From Metopolophium dirhodum (lineage: Eukaryota; Arthropoda; Insecta; Hemiptera; Aphididae), in the NCBI RefSeq assembly GCF_019925205.1, contig NC_083565.1:39212241-39276240 (forward strand): DNA of 64,000 bases, read 5' to 3'. Below the pieces are notes generated by a model. The model did no database searches. It saw only the letters and a list, made by a program, of their open reading frames with translations, and was not told where the DNA came from. A program made the translations under genes and the position numbers. Positions 10,371 to 22,591 of the stretch are shown piece after piece. Each line of letters opens with the position of its first letter. Position 1 is the first letter of the stretch.

Positions 10371-12840
10371 AGCCGTTAAAGGCATATAATATTATTATAG
10401 AATGAAATAATTTACACGGCTGAAATAAATGCTAAATGCCTAAACAACTTTAATTTACAGATATTTTCTTTTAGAATTAAAACGGGCAAGTGCTTCTCAA
10501 AAATTATTTTAAATACTTAACTTTCTGTAATGTGATCACAGAACGATTTAAAATAAAACTTAACGACCTATTTATAATAAACGATTATTTTTTGAGAACG
10601 AATAAGAATTATGAATTAGACATCAATATGATTAACACACGAGTCAGGGTTAGTGTAATTGTTAATGTTTTTTATTGTATTGAAAACTGAAAAAACATCT
10701 AAATAAAATATATGGTACATTTCTAAATAAGTAATTTTATCAGTCGAAAATATTATTTAGTCGTTAAAGGCCATAATATATTATTTACTGAAATAAAATA
10801 ATTTACTCATTTGAAATAAACAGTATAATATACCCACCTATAATTTACGGACAATCATTTTTAAAATTAAAACCGATAAACATTTCTTTGAAGTCAAACA
10901 TGAATTTATTAGATATTATGATTATCACAAGGGCCAGAGTAAGGGTAAATGTTACATTTTTATTGTATTGAAAACTGAAAATTTCCAAATAAATAATTTT
11001 ATCAGACGAATATATTATTAAGTCGTTAAAGGTTTAATATAATAATATATTAAATAGTTTTTTTCAGAAACGCCAATAACCCTGGTAGTCAAGGCGTATT
11101 TATAAATAATAATTAAAAAAAAAAATAATAACCATACCTACCTATATTATTGCATACGATCACTTTTAAAATTAAAACCGGTAAACATTTATTAAAAAAT
11201 ATATAAAATAGGTACTTATAGCTTTAGTATAATATTGTGATCGCAGAACAAACTAAAATAAGACTAAACTACCTTTACGATAAATTATTATTTTTTAAAC
11301 GAATAAGAAATATGAATTCGACATAAATATGATTAACATACGAGTCAGGGTTAGTGTAGTATTGTTAAATATTGTATGGTATTGTAAAGTTAAAAGTTAA
11401 AACCAGCCGAATAAAATAATAATATGTAATCAAAATATATACATTAGAAAAAAATAATAATTGTAATTAATATTATAACAGCAATAATTAATGGCCGTTG
11501 TCACCAATGTTTTGTTTTAGATCAAAAAAAAAAATAATAATAATAAAAATAATATCATGCTACATTTTCAAACAAATAATTTCATCTGACGAATAAGTTC
11601 GAAAGGCCATAATAATATATTATATACTGAAATTAATGCTTTACCCATATAATTTACATATAATGATCACTTTAAAACCATTTCTTAAGATAGGTACTAT
11701 AAATAGGTAAGTACTCAGATTTCTGTATAATATTGTGATCACAGAGCAAACTAAAATAAAATTTTACAACTGTTACGATAAATGATTATTTTTTATAAAT
11801 TAATGAGAAATATGAATTAGACTCAATATTAAACATTTTGTCAATGAATGATAAATATAATTATGAATTAGACATTAATATTATGATTAACACAGGAGCC
11901 AGGGTGAGTGTGATTGTTAAATTTCTTATTTTATTGAAAACTGAAAAATCAGCTTAATAAAATTATAATATGGTAAATTTCCAAATAAATAGTTTTATCA
12001 GTCGAATAATTCTAAAAGGTCATAATATAATATATTATATACCTACTGAAATAAATGCTTTACCTATATCTATATAATTTACATATAATCACTTTTAAAA
12101 TTAAAACCAGTAAACATTTCCTAAGAACTATATAAAATAGGTACTCAGATTCCTGTATAATATTGTGATCACAGAGCAAACTAAAATAAAATTTTACAAC
12201 TGTTACGATAAATGATTATTTTTTATAAATTAATGAGAAATATGAATTAGACTCAATATTAAAAATGTTGTCAATGAATGATAAATATAATTATGAATTA
12301 GACATTAATATTATGATTTACACAGGAGCCAGAGTGAGTGTGATTGTTAAATTTCTTATTTTATCGAAAACTGAAAAATCAGCTTAATAAAATTATAATC
12401 TGGTAAATTTCCAAATAAATAGTTTTATCAGTCGAATAAGTTTAAAAGGTCATAATATAATATATTATATACCTACTGAAATAAATGCTTTACCTATATC
12501 TATATAATTTACAAATAAACACTTTTAAAATTAAAACCAGTAAACATTTCCTAAGAACTATATAAAATAGGTATCTACTCAGCTTTCTGTATAATATTGG
12601 AATCACAGAGCAAACTAAAATAAAACTCTACAACCTTTACGATAAATGATTATTTTTGTCAATAAAAGAGAAATATGAATTCGATAATATCACGATTACC
12701 ACAAGAGTCGGGGTCAGAATTACGGGTAGTATAATCGTTCAGTTTTTTATGGCATTGAAAATTGAATAAAAATCGTCCAAACAAAATAATATAATACGGT
12801 ACGTTTTTTAAGTAAATAATTTTTTCGGACGAACATTATA
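10371..12840. repeat. Tandem array of about six ~430-bp monomers
   Basis: The phrase 'GTCGTTAAAGGCC/ctAAAAGGTCATAATAT' recurs near 10372, 10762, 11023, 11595, 12010 and 12435. The phrase 'acaGGAGCCAGGGTGAGTGTGATTG' and its variants recur near 10636, 10927, 11338, 11892, 12323 and 12702. Between them most monomers carry 'TGATCACAGAGCAAACTAAA'. Spacing varies from about 290 to 554 bp because of indels. The monomers at about 11.7-12.1 and 12.1-12.55 kb are almost identical, so at least one duplication is recent. Non-coding. Confidence 0.85.
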
Positions 12841-14037
12841 TTTGTATAGATAAGGTAAACATCTAAAGCGTCTATAGTAATGTTCTGTTTGGATAGCTAA
12901 GGCGGTAAACGCGAAAAGTACCCATTTCGTACTCAGCAGGAATGTTATCTAACGGCATCCCTTGCCATTATGATATTATACATAATATTATAGTAATAAT
13001 AATAACGGAAGGATTTCGAAATGTCTAGTCGTTCGTCATTGAACACGGTGATTATAGAGTATCGATCATAATGAGCATCCGTTCGCCATTATGTATTGCG
13101 CATTGTTTGAAATTTCATTGTAGACGAACTATAATACATAATGTCTTATATTACATAATATTGAATTGGAAAAAAAAAAGTAACGTTACGGCGCCTTCGT
13201 AATAATACCTACACTATTGTATTAAGGATAAGGTTATACACCCATAACCTTTAAATATCACGGGTAACATTAAATGACGACATAAAAAAATTAAAGAAAG
13301 AAATAAACTTTAGAATTTAAGACCACATTTCTGTTTTATACATTATAGGTATATAACCGTATAATATTACAAGTCTTTACTGGATATCTTTATATTTATT
13401 TTTTTATTTAGTCCTTTGACAAATATACAGCGTAAATTTCATCAAGCATTCTCACCCCCGTTTTTCATTTAACAATGAGTTTATTCAAATTCTGATTTTT
13501 GGAAATTTTACAAAATATTATACTCAAAAACAATTTTTTAATGTCTAGTGTCGATACAAACTTCTATTTTTCAAACGATAGCTCTCTTTCTTACTGTATA
13601 TTATTTAGAGAATAATTTTTATGAACATTTTGATGTATACTAAAAAATTGAACGAGTAGTTTCTAAGTTATTAAAATGTTTGAGCTACGGATAATAGTCC
13701 TTAAAAATGGTTTCACAAATATTATATAAGACAGTCGTAATATCGAAACTCGTATTTATTATACTTGTGTCATTTTTAAAAATTATTAATATTGATAGAT
13801 TAATATTAATAATTTAAATTTTCGAATCGCCATAGTCCTCATAACTTTTAAACCCACTATATTAGACCTTTTATGAAACCGTCTAGAACCATGTAGAATA
13901 CGGTATATCGTCATTGTGTAGAAAATTGAGATGTTATTGTGCTGTTGATCCATTTCACCTGTCATAGGTGAGTAAAATGCTATGATGTATATCGCGTTCG
14001 TTTTGAGATTCAATAAATTTTTTAATGTATTAATAGC
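12841..14037. other. AT-rich sequence, nothing recognised
   Basis: No transposon end, RNA gene or convincing open frame was recognised. It lies 3' of the tetraspanin exon at 14320-14505. I looked on the minus strand for a continuation of the fourth transmembrane segment after a splice acceptor and did not recognise one. Confidence 0.4.
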
Positions 14038-14201
14038 CAGCGCAGTGCCCAGTGGAAAAATTGGGGGGAGGTGTTAAGAGTTACACCCCCCACCTATTGG
14101 CCAATAAATCCTCTTATTTGTGTCTTTGGTATTACCACTACAATTCGTTGAAATATATTATTAGTTATAAAACTAATTAAACTTTCCCGGGCACGCCACT
14201 G
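14038..14201. mobile_element. Short hAT-type MITE (164 bp)
   Basis: The left end reads CAGCGCAGTGCCCAGTGGAAA and the right end, on the reverse strand, CAGTGGCGTGCCCGGGAAAGT. The two are recognisably the same inverted repeat with a few changes. A perfect 8-bp duplication TTAATAGC flanks it (14030-14037 and 14202-14209). The end sequence resembles the CAGTGGCG-type ends of the MITE at 22592-22715. It lies about 120 bp from the exon donor site. Confidence 0.88.
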
Positions 14202-14319
14202 TTAATAGCTACACGATAAATGTATATTTTCTCCCCTCCCACCACACGGGCCGTTTTGTTAGGAAGTCAAGTAAGCGAAAATCACATTTTATTGTCATGT
14301 ATCGTAAATCGACGATTAC

Positions 14320-14505
14320 CTCCAAAGCGGCAATCGATATGGCTATGTTGGTCGTCCACCGAGATTTGTCCTCCAAGAACCAGGTCACTTCGTCGGCACA
14401 GCCATAGAAGAACGCGTTACCGGTTACCGTGTCCCTGCACTCAGTGGGCAACGCTTTCCTCAGCGACAAGTAGTCGTTGGGTCCGTCAGCTCCGCAACAT
14501 CCAAT
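14320..14505 (-). CDS. Tetraspanin, internal exon (large extracellular loop, CCG motif)
   Basis: This 62-codon exon encodes the second half of a tetraspanin large extracellular loop. In order it shows IGCCGADGPNDY with the family-defining CCG, LPTEC with the third loop cysteine, YGCADEVTWF with the GC cysteine, then WTTNIAISIAALE entering the fourth membrane segment. Four loop cysteines imply two disulphides. On the minus strand the acceptor is TTTCAG before ATTGGATG (AG at 14507-14506) and the donor is GAG then GTAATC (GT at 14319-14318). Both junctions are phase 0, matching the exon at 61346-61522. Tetraspanins are four-pass plasma-membrane proteins that organise membrane microdomains. The loop reminds me of insect Tsp2A/Tsp3A-like members, but that is recollection only and the subfamily is not settled. 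Confidence 0.93.
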
Positions 14506-14644
14506 CTGAAACCATATAACGAGTATGCGGTAAGCACGTGATATAATAATTATAAACGAATCAAACAAATGATTAATTAATTAAACAAACAAACAAACTA
14601 TTAATTAATTAAACAAATTATTAATAATAATATGTTATATTGCT

Positions 14645-14730
14645 GTGCACATCACATCAATCGACACGGTGGTGATTACAGTCGGTGGAAAGTAAATTCC
14701 GGAAAGTCGAGGAAGAAAACTATACTATTC
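14645..14730 (+). repeat. Truncated copy of a diverged segment repeated at 15.8 and 19.7 kb
   Basis: Contains 'GGAAAGTAAATTCCGGAAAGTCGAGGAAGAAAAC', close to 'GGAAAGTAAACTCAGGAAAGTCGACGAGGAAAAC' at about 15873-15907 and to the corresponding part of the 19.7-kb copy. Similarity ends after about 85 bp. Confidence 0.6.
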
Positions 14731-15699
14731 GGAAATGTTTTGGAGCTATCACTAGATTTCATTACATATATATATATATAATACATTATAATACATAATT
14801 TATATAAAGCTGAATAGTAGCCGGCGTTGCTAGAACAGAACTTACAGGAGTTTGTAAAAACATTTTAAATATTTTATTTTAAATACCTATAGCTGTACCC
14901 CGCGTGCGTTGTTACCCGACCCCTCACCCACCCGCTCATCACTGTAACATTGTTTGTAACTGTTAACGTTAATAAGTGTATGGTGTCAAGACGACGTCAA
15001 AATTGGTAAATGCGCCTGTTTTCTTAGACCATCCCGGACAAGACGACCAGACAGACAGACAGACGGACAGACGGCCAGACAGATAGACAGCTAAATGTGT
15101 CGGTGTGCGTTTCGCACGATATTAAAAATCACAGCGTATAACATTTTAATGCTTTGCGTTTGTGAATTACGTAAATTACTGCAAAGGAAAAAAATTTCAA
15201 AAGCCGTGCGGTAGACAAAGTACTGTGTCACGTTTTTAATAGAATGTGTAGGTACGCACACACTTGCCTACTCTAGAGCTGGACAAATATAACTGACCAG
15301 GAGAAAAAAAAAGGTTTTTCCAAATAAAATTTGTACCAGACTAAAAAAAAATATCCGTTCTTACCGACTATATTTCCAATCATAGTAACTATTTTATTTT
15401 CTGTAACCAACGCGGCAACTTTATATTACTATACCTATAAACAAAAGAAATATTCAATTTTCGTGAGCCGAAACGAAATGCACGCGTGAGTCGACATTTG
15501 GGGGTCATATTCCGGGATGAAAAGACGCCCAATATGTGTTACTCGCCTTTGTACAACGATTGCTATATATAAGTACAGTCGTATAACTATTGATTTCACT
15601 ACTATAATTTAATATCATCACGAGAGTATCGAGTATAGACCAGAGCTACAGCCCCCCCCCCACCCATATTTCAAACACTAGGTATTTACGCCTATGAGT
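14731..15699. other. Unassigned intron sequence with CAGA microsatellite
   Basis: An AT dinucleotide tract lies near 14768-14782 and a degenerate (CAGA)n tract near 15047-15090. A run of nine C is at about 15652-15660. No gene was recognised. Confidence 0.45.
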
Positions 15700-15797
15700 A
15701 CAATGTATAAAATATATCTTCAAAATCGGTTCAGCGGTCCAGGTGTCCACGAGATTTCGTGAACATATAAACATTCATTTTTATATAATTACGGATA
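15700..15797 (-). mobile_element. Possible Helitron 5'-region fragment
   Basis: On the minus strand this reads AATTATATAAAAATGAATGT, then 'tcacgaaatctcgtgg' and 'cgctgaaccgattttg'. This is the usual layout of the 5' region of short aphid Helitrons. No CTAG 3' end was found, so it is a truncated copy. Confidence 0.35.
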
Positions 15798-15821
15798 ACA
15801 TTATATATTTTCTTGCTCGTC

Positions 15822-16195
15822 GCGATGCACATGCATCGTATCGATTGCCGCGGCGATGATCAAAGTTGGAGCGGGAAAGTAAACTCAGGAAAGTCGACGA
15901 GGAAAACTTGATATAGGTGTTCGATGTGCCGAAAATCTTTCGTACCGCGAGCTACTTATCGAACGAACCGAGTCGATTATGTACCTATTATTAATATTAT
16001 TATTTGTATCTTCGACGTTCACATAGGTACAGAACCGATCGATACGCACACGGACGACACGGCCTCGGCTATAATCAGACATTATGTACCAACTCTATAC
16101 CTACGAGTATTACGCACGACAGAGTAGAATTAAGTGACGTCACGAGTTGTCCGCGTGTGTTTCGATACAAAACGATTCAATAATGATGTGTGCGA
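15822..16195 (+). repeat. Diverged segment, copy 2 of 3
   Basis: This segment of about 370 bp matches 19690-20005 in order along its length: 'gtgccgaaaatc', 'agtcgattatgtacc/agtcgattacataat', 'cgatcgatacgc/cgatcggtacgc', 'gacacggcc..cggct', 'cagacattatgta/cagacgttatgta' and 'gtccgcgtgtgt/gtccgcgtgttg'. The two copies are separated by R elements B and C. Open frames on both strands here are not conserved between copies, so it is treated as non-coding. Confidence 0.7.
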
Positions 16196-16207
16196 TGTTC
16201 AGCTTCA

Positions 16208-16275
16208 GCACGTTTTCCGGTAGGAAAGTGAATCTAGTTGGTACTTTGGGAGGTCAAAAGTAAAAATTCAAGGTC
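16208..16275 (-). repeat. Small R-element fragment
   Basis: Contains 'GGAAAGTGAATCTAGTTGGTACTTTGG..GGTCAAAAGTAAAAATT', which is the reverse complement of the 3' portion of the R element (compare 45257-45303). Only about 65 bp remain. Confidence 0.75.
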
Positions 16276-17156
16276 GATGTGGTCCCAAGGTGGGGGGGGG
16301 GGGGTGGCAAGGAGGCCTTAACCAACTCCGGGAATTTTCAACTGCATGACATACAACTCTAATATCAACATCACTATAAGTTATGACTAGGGCCCGGAAC
16401 TTGATGACCTAAAAATCTTTAAAAAATTCACACAAAAATTTTTTAAATTACTTATAAACATCAAAAAATGACCGCAAAAATACTAAAAACTACTTTATAA
16501 TGACTTAACATTTTAAAAAATTTACGTTTTGTACATTCATGTATCATAAATCGTAATTATTATAGGTGCTAGCCCTGATGTTTACTCTCGGAGGAGCCTT
16601 CAAAAATATTTTTTTGTAGTTTGAAATAAGTTGATCGAGTTTTGGGAAATTTTTTCTGTTAAATTAAAATAGTATCTGCTTACAGAGTACAGTTTGTTAA
16701 ATAAACGTAGTTTGTGACAACAAACTATAAAGATAATGAACGTCGGTAATCGACAAGCTAATGGAAACTAAATGTGTTACAATTAAGTGTAACTACTTTC
16801 AACAAGAAAGAATTCAAATATATGTAAAAAAAAAGTACAAAAATGAATAAAATGCACCAAAAATACTAAAAAATTACCGTAAAGCAATAAATCCCCTAAA
16901 AATGCAAAAAAATACAAAATATAAATTGTACCATTAAACTCTGTATTCCACGAATCAAATTTCTGTAAATACGAGCCACGAATGTAAGTATTATAAAAGA
17001 AGATGCAAATTCATCAAGTTTCGGACCCTAGTGATGAATTTAAACTTATATTGGATTATAAGTAATTATTATCTTGACCCGGTTGAGATTTTATCGTGCA
17101 GCCGAGCTTGTTCCTAGAACTTTTCAAAAGAGACGAGGAAATCCAACAAAAAAAAA
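16276..17156. other. AT-rich sequence, nothing recognised
   Basis: Begins with a G-rich run (about 16290-16304) and continues as A-rich unique sequence with words such as 'aaaaatactaaaaa' repeated loosely. No gene or complete mobile element was recognised. Confidence 0.4.
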
Positions 17157-18024
17157 GATGGATAAGTGGATGTCGCTCTGCTGTACAGTAGGTTACAAGT
17201 GGGTCACTGTAATGGATGGTGTTAAATTTGAATTCAATGATATAATATCATTGTATAAGAAAAACGATTCTGAGCGAAAACGGTCAGTCAGCCTATGATT
17301 TTACCAAGTATATTTGATGATATTATTGTGAATAAAGTAATTTATATATAACCTATTTACTCGGAGCCTTGTTTTAAATTTTCAATCTTTAGCCATAAAA
17401 GTTAAACATTTTATACATTTTTAACCACAAAATAATTAATAAATTATAAATTTGATAAATGTTGTCAAAATTTGAACTTTAAATGCTTATAATTAAAAAC
17501 TGTGACTAAGGATTTTTAATTTTTTTCATCTGCCTTTGAAACAATAACCTAGGAGCCTTCTATTAAATTTTCAAGTTTTTTTAATCAACAGATAAAATTT
17601 TATTGATATTTATAGAAAAAAAAACTAAAAAAATTGAAAACTCACAATGGCCGTAAACAGCTTAAAAAGAGTCAAAATATTTTCAAAATTTTATGGTGTA
17701 TAGAAAATGCTAATATAAACATTCAGTCAAAATTGCATGTCCCTACGGTCATTTGTTTTGGAGTTACACCAAAAACCAAAATCGATTTTCTCGAAAACAG
17801 ATTTTGCGTAAAAATTCCCGTTTTTCCTTAATTTTTCTTTTGTTTTTCACCTCGCTTGTGAAAACTACTGGGAAATTTTTACTTTTGACCCCCCCAAAGT
17901 ACCAACTAGATTCACTTTCCTATCAGAAAAGTTACTATTGAAGAAAATCCAAGCACTTTTACTGTCCTAAAAGGTGATGACAGACACAAAAATAAAAAAA
18001 AAAATAAAAAATAAAATAAAAAAA
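17157..18024 (+). repeat. R element, copy B (internally deleted, fused to copy C)
   Basis: The left 330 bp match copies A and C. The sequence then passes directly from the first internal tandem unit to the last, losing about 545 bp. This is what unequal recombination between the phrases 'TGTCAAAATTTGAACTTTAA' would produce. The usual right end (ATCATTGTAGAATCAATAC...CTAAAAC) is missing: the A-rich tail runs straight into the start of copy C at 18025, so B and C form a head-to-tail pair. The short left-end reading frame is intact (stop at 17296-17298). Confidence 0.85.
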
Positions 18025-19477
18025 GGTGGATAAGTGGATGTTGCTCTGCTGTACGGTAGGTTACAAGTGGGTCACTGTAATGGATGGTGTTAAATTTGAA
18101 TTCAATGATATAATATCATTGTATAAGAAAAACGATTCTGAGCGAAAACGGTCAGTCAGCCTATGATTTTACCAAGTATATATGATGATATTATTGTGAA
18201 TAAAGTAATTTATATATAACCTATTTACGTGGAGCCTTGTTTTAAATTTTCAATCCTTAGCCATAAAAGTTAAAAATTTATAAATTTTTAACTACAAAAT
18301 AATTAATAAATTATAAATTTGATAAATGTTGTCAAAATTTGAACTTTAAATGCTTATAAAAAAAAATTGTGCCTATGTATTTTTAATATTTTTCAACTGC
18401 TATTAGAACGATATATCAGGAGCATTATATTAAATTTTCACGCTTTTTTACCAAACAAATAAAAATTTATTGATATTTATAGAAAAAAAACTAAAAAAAT
18501 TGAAAACTGACAATGTCCGTAAACAGCTCAAAAAGAGTCAAAATATTTTCAACATTTTATGGTGTATAGAAAATGCTAATATAAACATTCAGTGAAATTT
18601 TCAAGTATCTACAGTCATTCGTTTTTTAATTACAATAAAATAAGAAAATTGTTACATGAGAAATCGAGTAAATATCAAATGTTGTAAAAATATAAATTTC
18701 AGACGCTCATAAAAATTTAATTTAAGTTTCTTCTAGACATTTTTTTTTTGATAAAGGTAGACAAACTTATGAGTAATCTTATATTACATTTTCAAATCTT
18801 ACATTTAAAAAGAAAAATTTTTATGAATTCTCATCAAAATAATTTGCTATTTTTCGTGATTTTTCCGTATTTTGTCAAAATTTGAACTTTAAATGCTTAT
18901 AATTAAAAACTGTGACTAAGGATTTTTAATTTTTTTCATCTGCCTTTGAAACAATAACCTAGGAGCCTTCTATTAAATTTTCAAGCTTTTTTACTCAATA
19001 GATAAAATTTTATTGATATTTATAGAAAAAAAAACTAAAAAAATTGAAAACTGACAATGGCCGTAAACAGCTCAAAAAGAGTCAAAATATTTTGTACATT
19101 TTATGGTGTATAGGAAATGCTAATATAAACATTCAGTCAAAATTTCATGTCCCTACGGTCATTTGTTTTAGAGTTACACCAAAAACCAAAATCGATTTTC
19201 TCGAAAACAGATTTTGCGTAAAAATTCCCGTTTTTCCTTAATTTTCCTTTTGTTTTTCACGTCGCTTGTGAAAACTACTGGGAAATTTTTACTTTTGACC
19301 CCCCAAAGTACCAACTAGATTCACTTTCCTATCAGAAAAGTTACTATTGAAGAAAATCCAAGCACTTTTACTGTCCTAAAAGTTGATGACAGACACAAAA
19401 ATAAAAAAAAAAATAAAAAAAAAAACACACATCATTGTAGAATCAATACATTCATCGCTTCGCTCAGAATCTAAAAC
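18025..19477 (+). repeat. R element, copy C (full length)
   Basis: Starts GGTGGATAAGTGGATGTTGC and ends TCGCTCAGAATCTAAAAC. It is nearly identical to copy A (7011-8498) along the whole length, including all three internal units. One visible difference is just after the left-end reading frame, where A has an altered short stretch in place of 'TTTTACCAAGTATAT'. Such similarity 11 kb apart points to recent mobility, duplication or gene conversion. Confidence 0.87.
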
Positions 19478-19689
19478 CAATCAAGAACAAAGAGCGCCTG
19501 TATTTAGGTATTAGATATATAAATTATACACAGCTGCTCCGCAAAGGCACGACGATGTTTAAAATTCTGGGAGGGGGGTACTGAACCCACCTGACAGAAA
19601 TTATTCTTTTGAAATAACCCATAGGGGGCTATCACATCAAAAAGGGATATTCTCGGGGTTGTGGGGGGCGGGGGCCGAGCCCTCCTTAG
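19478..19689. repeat. Possible MITE remnant
   Basis: The right side ends 'CCTTAGCCGCGCCACTA', whose reverse complement TAGTGGCGCGGCTAAGG resembles the CAGTGGCG-type ends seen at 14038 and 22592. A matching left end and target duplication could not be fixed, so the boundaries are uncertain. Confidence 0.35.
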
Positions 19690-20005
19690 CCGCGCCACTA
19701 ATGCTCGATTAACGACGATGCGGGAATGTGAACTCCGGAAATTCGAGGTGGAAAACCATACACGTACCGTTCGGTGTGCCGAAAATCCTTATCGCCCCCG
19801 GACTCGTCACGAGCAGAGTCGATTACATAATATTATTATTATTATTTGTACGGCGTTTCCACCGAATCGATCGGTACGCGTGTATGCGGAAGACACGGCC
19901 CCGGCTCTAACCAGACGTTATGTATGCACTGTATTACGCCCGACGGAGTTGACAGGCCGAAAGTTACGAGTTTAAACGTCCGCGTGTTGTCTCGATGGAA
20001 AACGA
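19690..20005 (+). repeat. Diverged segment, copy 3 of 3
   Basis: Collinear with 15822-16195 (same ordered phrases). It is GC-richer and contains many CpGs. Open frames of 60-115 codons occur on both strands from 19661 to 20442 but do not correspond to frames in the sister copy. Confidence 0.7.
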
Positions 20006-22591
20006 CTAGATAATGTGCGCGCACGGGAGACGGGACATTGTGTTCTTTGTTCGACGGTCTCGTTGTCTGCGGCGACTACAAAACGTCAAACAGACCATGC
20101 GGCGCCTGGAAACCGAACGAGCCGACATAGTCACTTCGCGTGCGTTCGCAAAACGATTGATGTGGCATAGGACATTATTGTTATTCCGGGTCGACGCTGA
20201 GTAGAGTGGGTAGTGGGTGCACGATAATAATAGTGGGTGTATTTTATTCCGAGCGTTTCCGCGAACGACAACAACGACGCTATGACACGCCTCGAAGGAT
20301 TCATTCGCGTTGTAGGAGACGATGCGCCCGCGTGTCAGTGGGGAACGCGCCACTCGATTATTTATTTGTACTTTCGATATGGTATTTTACAAATATTAAA
20401 AAAGTCGTTCTGCGATACACTATAATTACACTATTCTCGTGATGACTGATCCTCCTCCTTATTTTATTAAAAAAAAAAAAAAAAACATAACATTTTACCA
20501 TAGTTCATATTATTAGAACATTATAATATTGGACATTTAAGAATATAATTTGCCACGGATATCGTAGCTACATTATTTTAAATTAAATGTATTTCTATTC
20601 ACTACTCTCCAGGTATATATATATATATATCAGAATCGGAAGGATGACTATAAATATTAATTTATGATAAAATTATATTATTGTGGATTTAAATGTTTTT
20701 CTGAAACGATTCAGCCATTGGTCGTTAGTTGTATAACCTGTGTTCAGTTTACGATAATTCAAGGTACCAACTGCAAGGTTCAATACCGTATTAAACAAAA
20801 TAATAAAATACATCTCTCGGCACATAACATTTATATAACATATCTAAACATATAATATTTAATTAATCGTACATACTTTGAAGACCTCACGACGATACAA
20901 ATCGATATAATATAGTTTATTTGGCCAAGCGTATATTGTTTAGGACAATATTTGCAGAATAACCGATGATACTAATAATTATTATATAATATTATTAGCA
21001 CATATAAATTAGTCGGGTACAGTAATATTCAAGTCGACTACACAGTATTTATGTTACCAATGCGAATATTATACAACTAGAAGCTAACGGTGGGTAATAC
21101 AATTATTATTACAACGTACATCAATAATAATTATAATTATAAGTACCTAGGCGTGTGAGTATGTGTGACGTATAATATATAATAATAATATATTCGGTGT
21201 AAAACGCATTACGGTTTTAAACTATTTTTTTTTATTTCCATTAGTTTTACGTTTTATACGATTTTAAATTAGATTAAATAGTTTTACATCAATGGAGGGA
21301 ACGCGTAATATAAAAAAAAAAAAAAACATTATTTACTTTTAATAAATAAGTTATACTATTAATAATAATAAAAAAAAATATGTGAATGTATATTCGTATT
21401 TAGTACAATACCGTGAATGCAACTGCATTATTTGCTCGGAATAATATTTGAATAAGAAATGATTTTACTTTTTCCCGTCGAATATATTTGCAAGAAATTT
21501 GAATTGAGGTTTTTTTTTTCACGAGAAAAAACTTAGTTATTCCGAATAAACGAAAACGCATTAAATCATGTCAAGATGTACAACATTTCTGATGGATTAA
21601 TTTGCATTTAAATAAATCCCGAATAAAGTCCTGCCTGTATTGCTTTAAATTGTTTAACTTTTTCGTAACCGAATAAATTGAAAATATGACACAACAAAAA
21701 AAAATAATAAAAATTCGAGTTCTCTGGGGAAACGGCCACTCGACTTCTTTGTACGGGGTTTTTCGTACGAGAACATATTATTATCGTCGGCTACCGCCTA
21801 AGAGCCGCACAAGAGCAAACATCGAAAGTCTTAAGAGCTGATACTATAAAAAGAGATAATATACTTCGAAAACGAGACGAAAAAAAATCTTTTTAAACGT
21901 TCGGTTTTGCTTTACGATATTTTCGTACTCTCCTCAAATTCGCGCGATTGTAATATTATAAGTGATCGATCGTACCGAATGACAAAGAAGAACTTACTCA
22001 TCTCTCTGTTAAAACTATTGTTTACGACGAAAGTATAAGTGTTTGACGAGCTGAAATTTCCATACGACTTTATAATATAAGTCGTAACACTGAGACGCGA
22101 AATAATATATTACCATCGATATAATAATAATAATAATAATTATCACCCGACCATTGTTTGTCAACACTTCGTTATAATCGTAGACCTATAAACTAATAGA
22201 CGGCGCTTAGAGAGAGAAGTCAGGGGTACGATATAGAGTGAGCAAGAAAAGAAACAAAGGAGTAAATTACAGTGTGACTACAACTGCCGAATAAAAAATT
22301 GTGTTACCATAAAATCTGCCGGTCGTTATATTGTATTGGTAACGTAATAACTGATTTTTGGTTACTAAACTGGTGGGCCTATGGTAACAACCATATTACC
22401 TATTTATATTACCTATTTATATTACATATATTATGTTTATGGTTGATAAAAAAAATGGAAAAAAAACTGAATTATTTCCTCCATGATTTACTACTTTATG
22501 TTCTCTCTGCTGTCTTTCTCAGTTATACGATTCCCTAGCATTGATGGCAAGGCGGAGTGAAATGGACGGCACATCCATTAATTTAGAGGAC
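20006..22591. other. Intron sequence, no gene recognised
   Basis: The first 450 bp are CpG-rich and carry overlapping frames on both strands with no domain. From 20450 it is plain AT-rich DNA with a poly(A) run near 20468-20485 and a TA tract near 20619-20632. No mobile-element ends were recognised. Confidence 0.4.

Noticed and set aside
10371..12840. CRISPR-like appearance of repeated phrases
   Set aside because: Monomers are about 430 bp with diverged repeats and no short regular spacers, and the genome is eukaryotic. It is a tandem array.
14209..14319. Read-through of the tetraspanin frame past the donor site
   Set aside because: The continuation (VIVDLRYMTIK...) is not hydrophobic enough for the fourth membrane segment and follows a good GTAATC donor, so it is intron.
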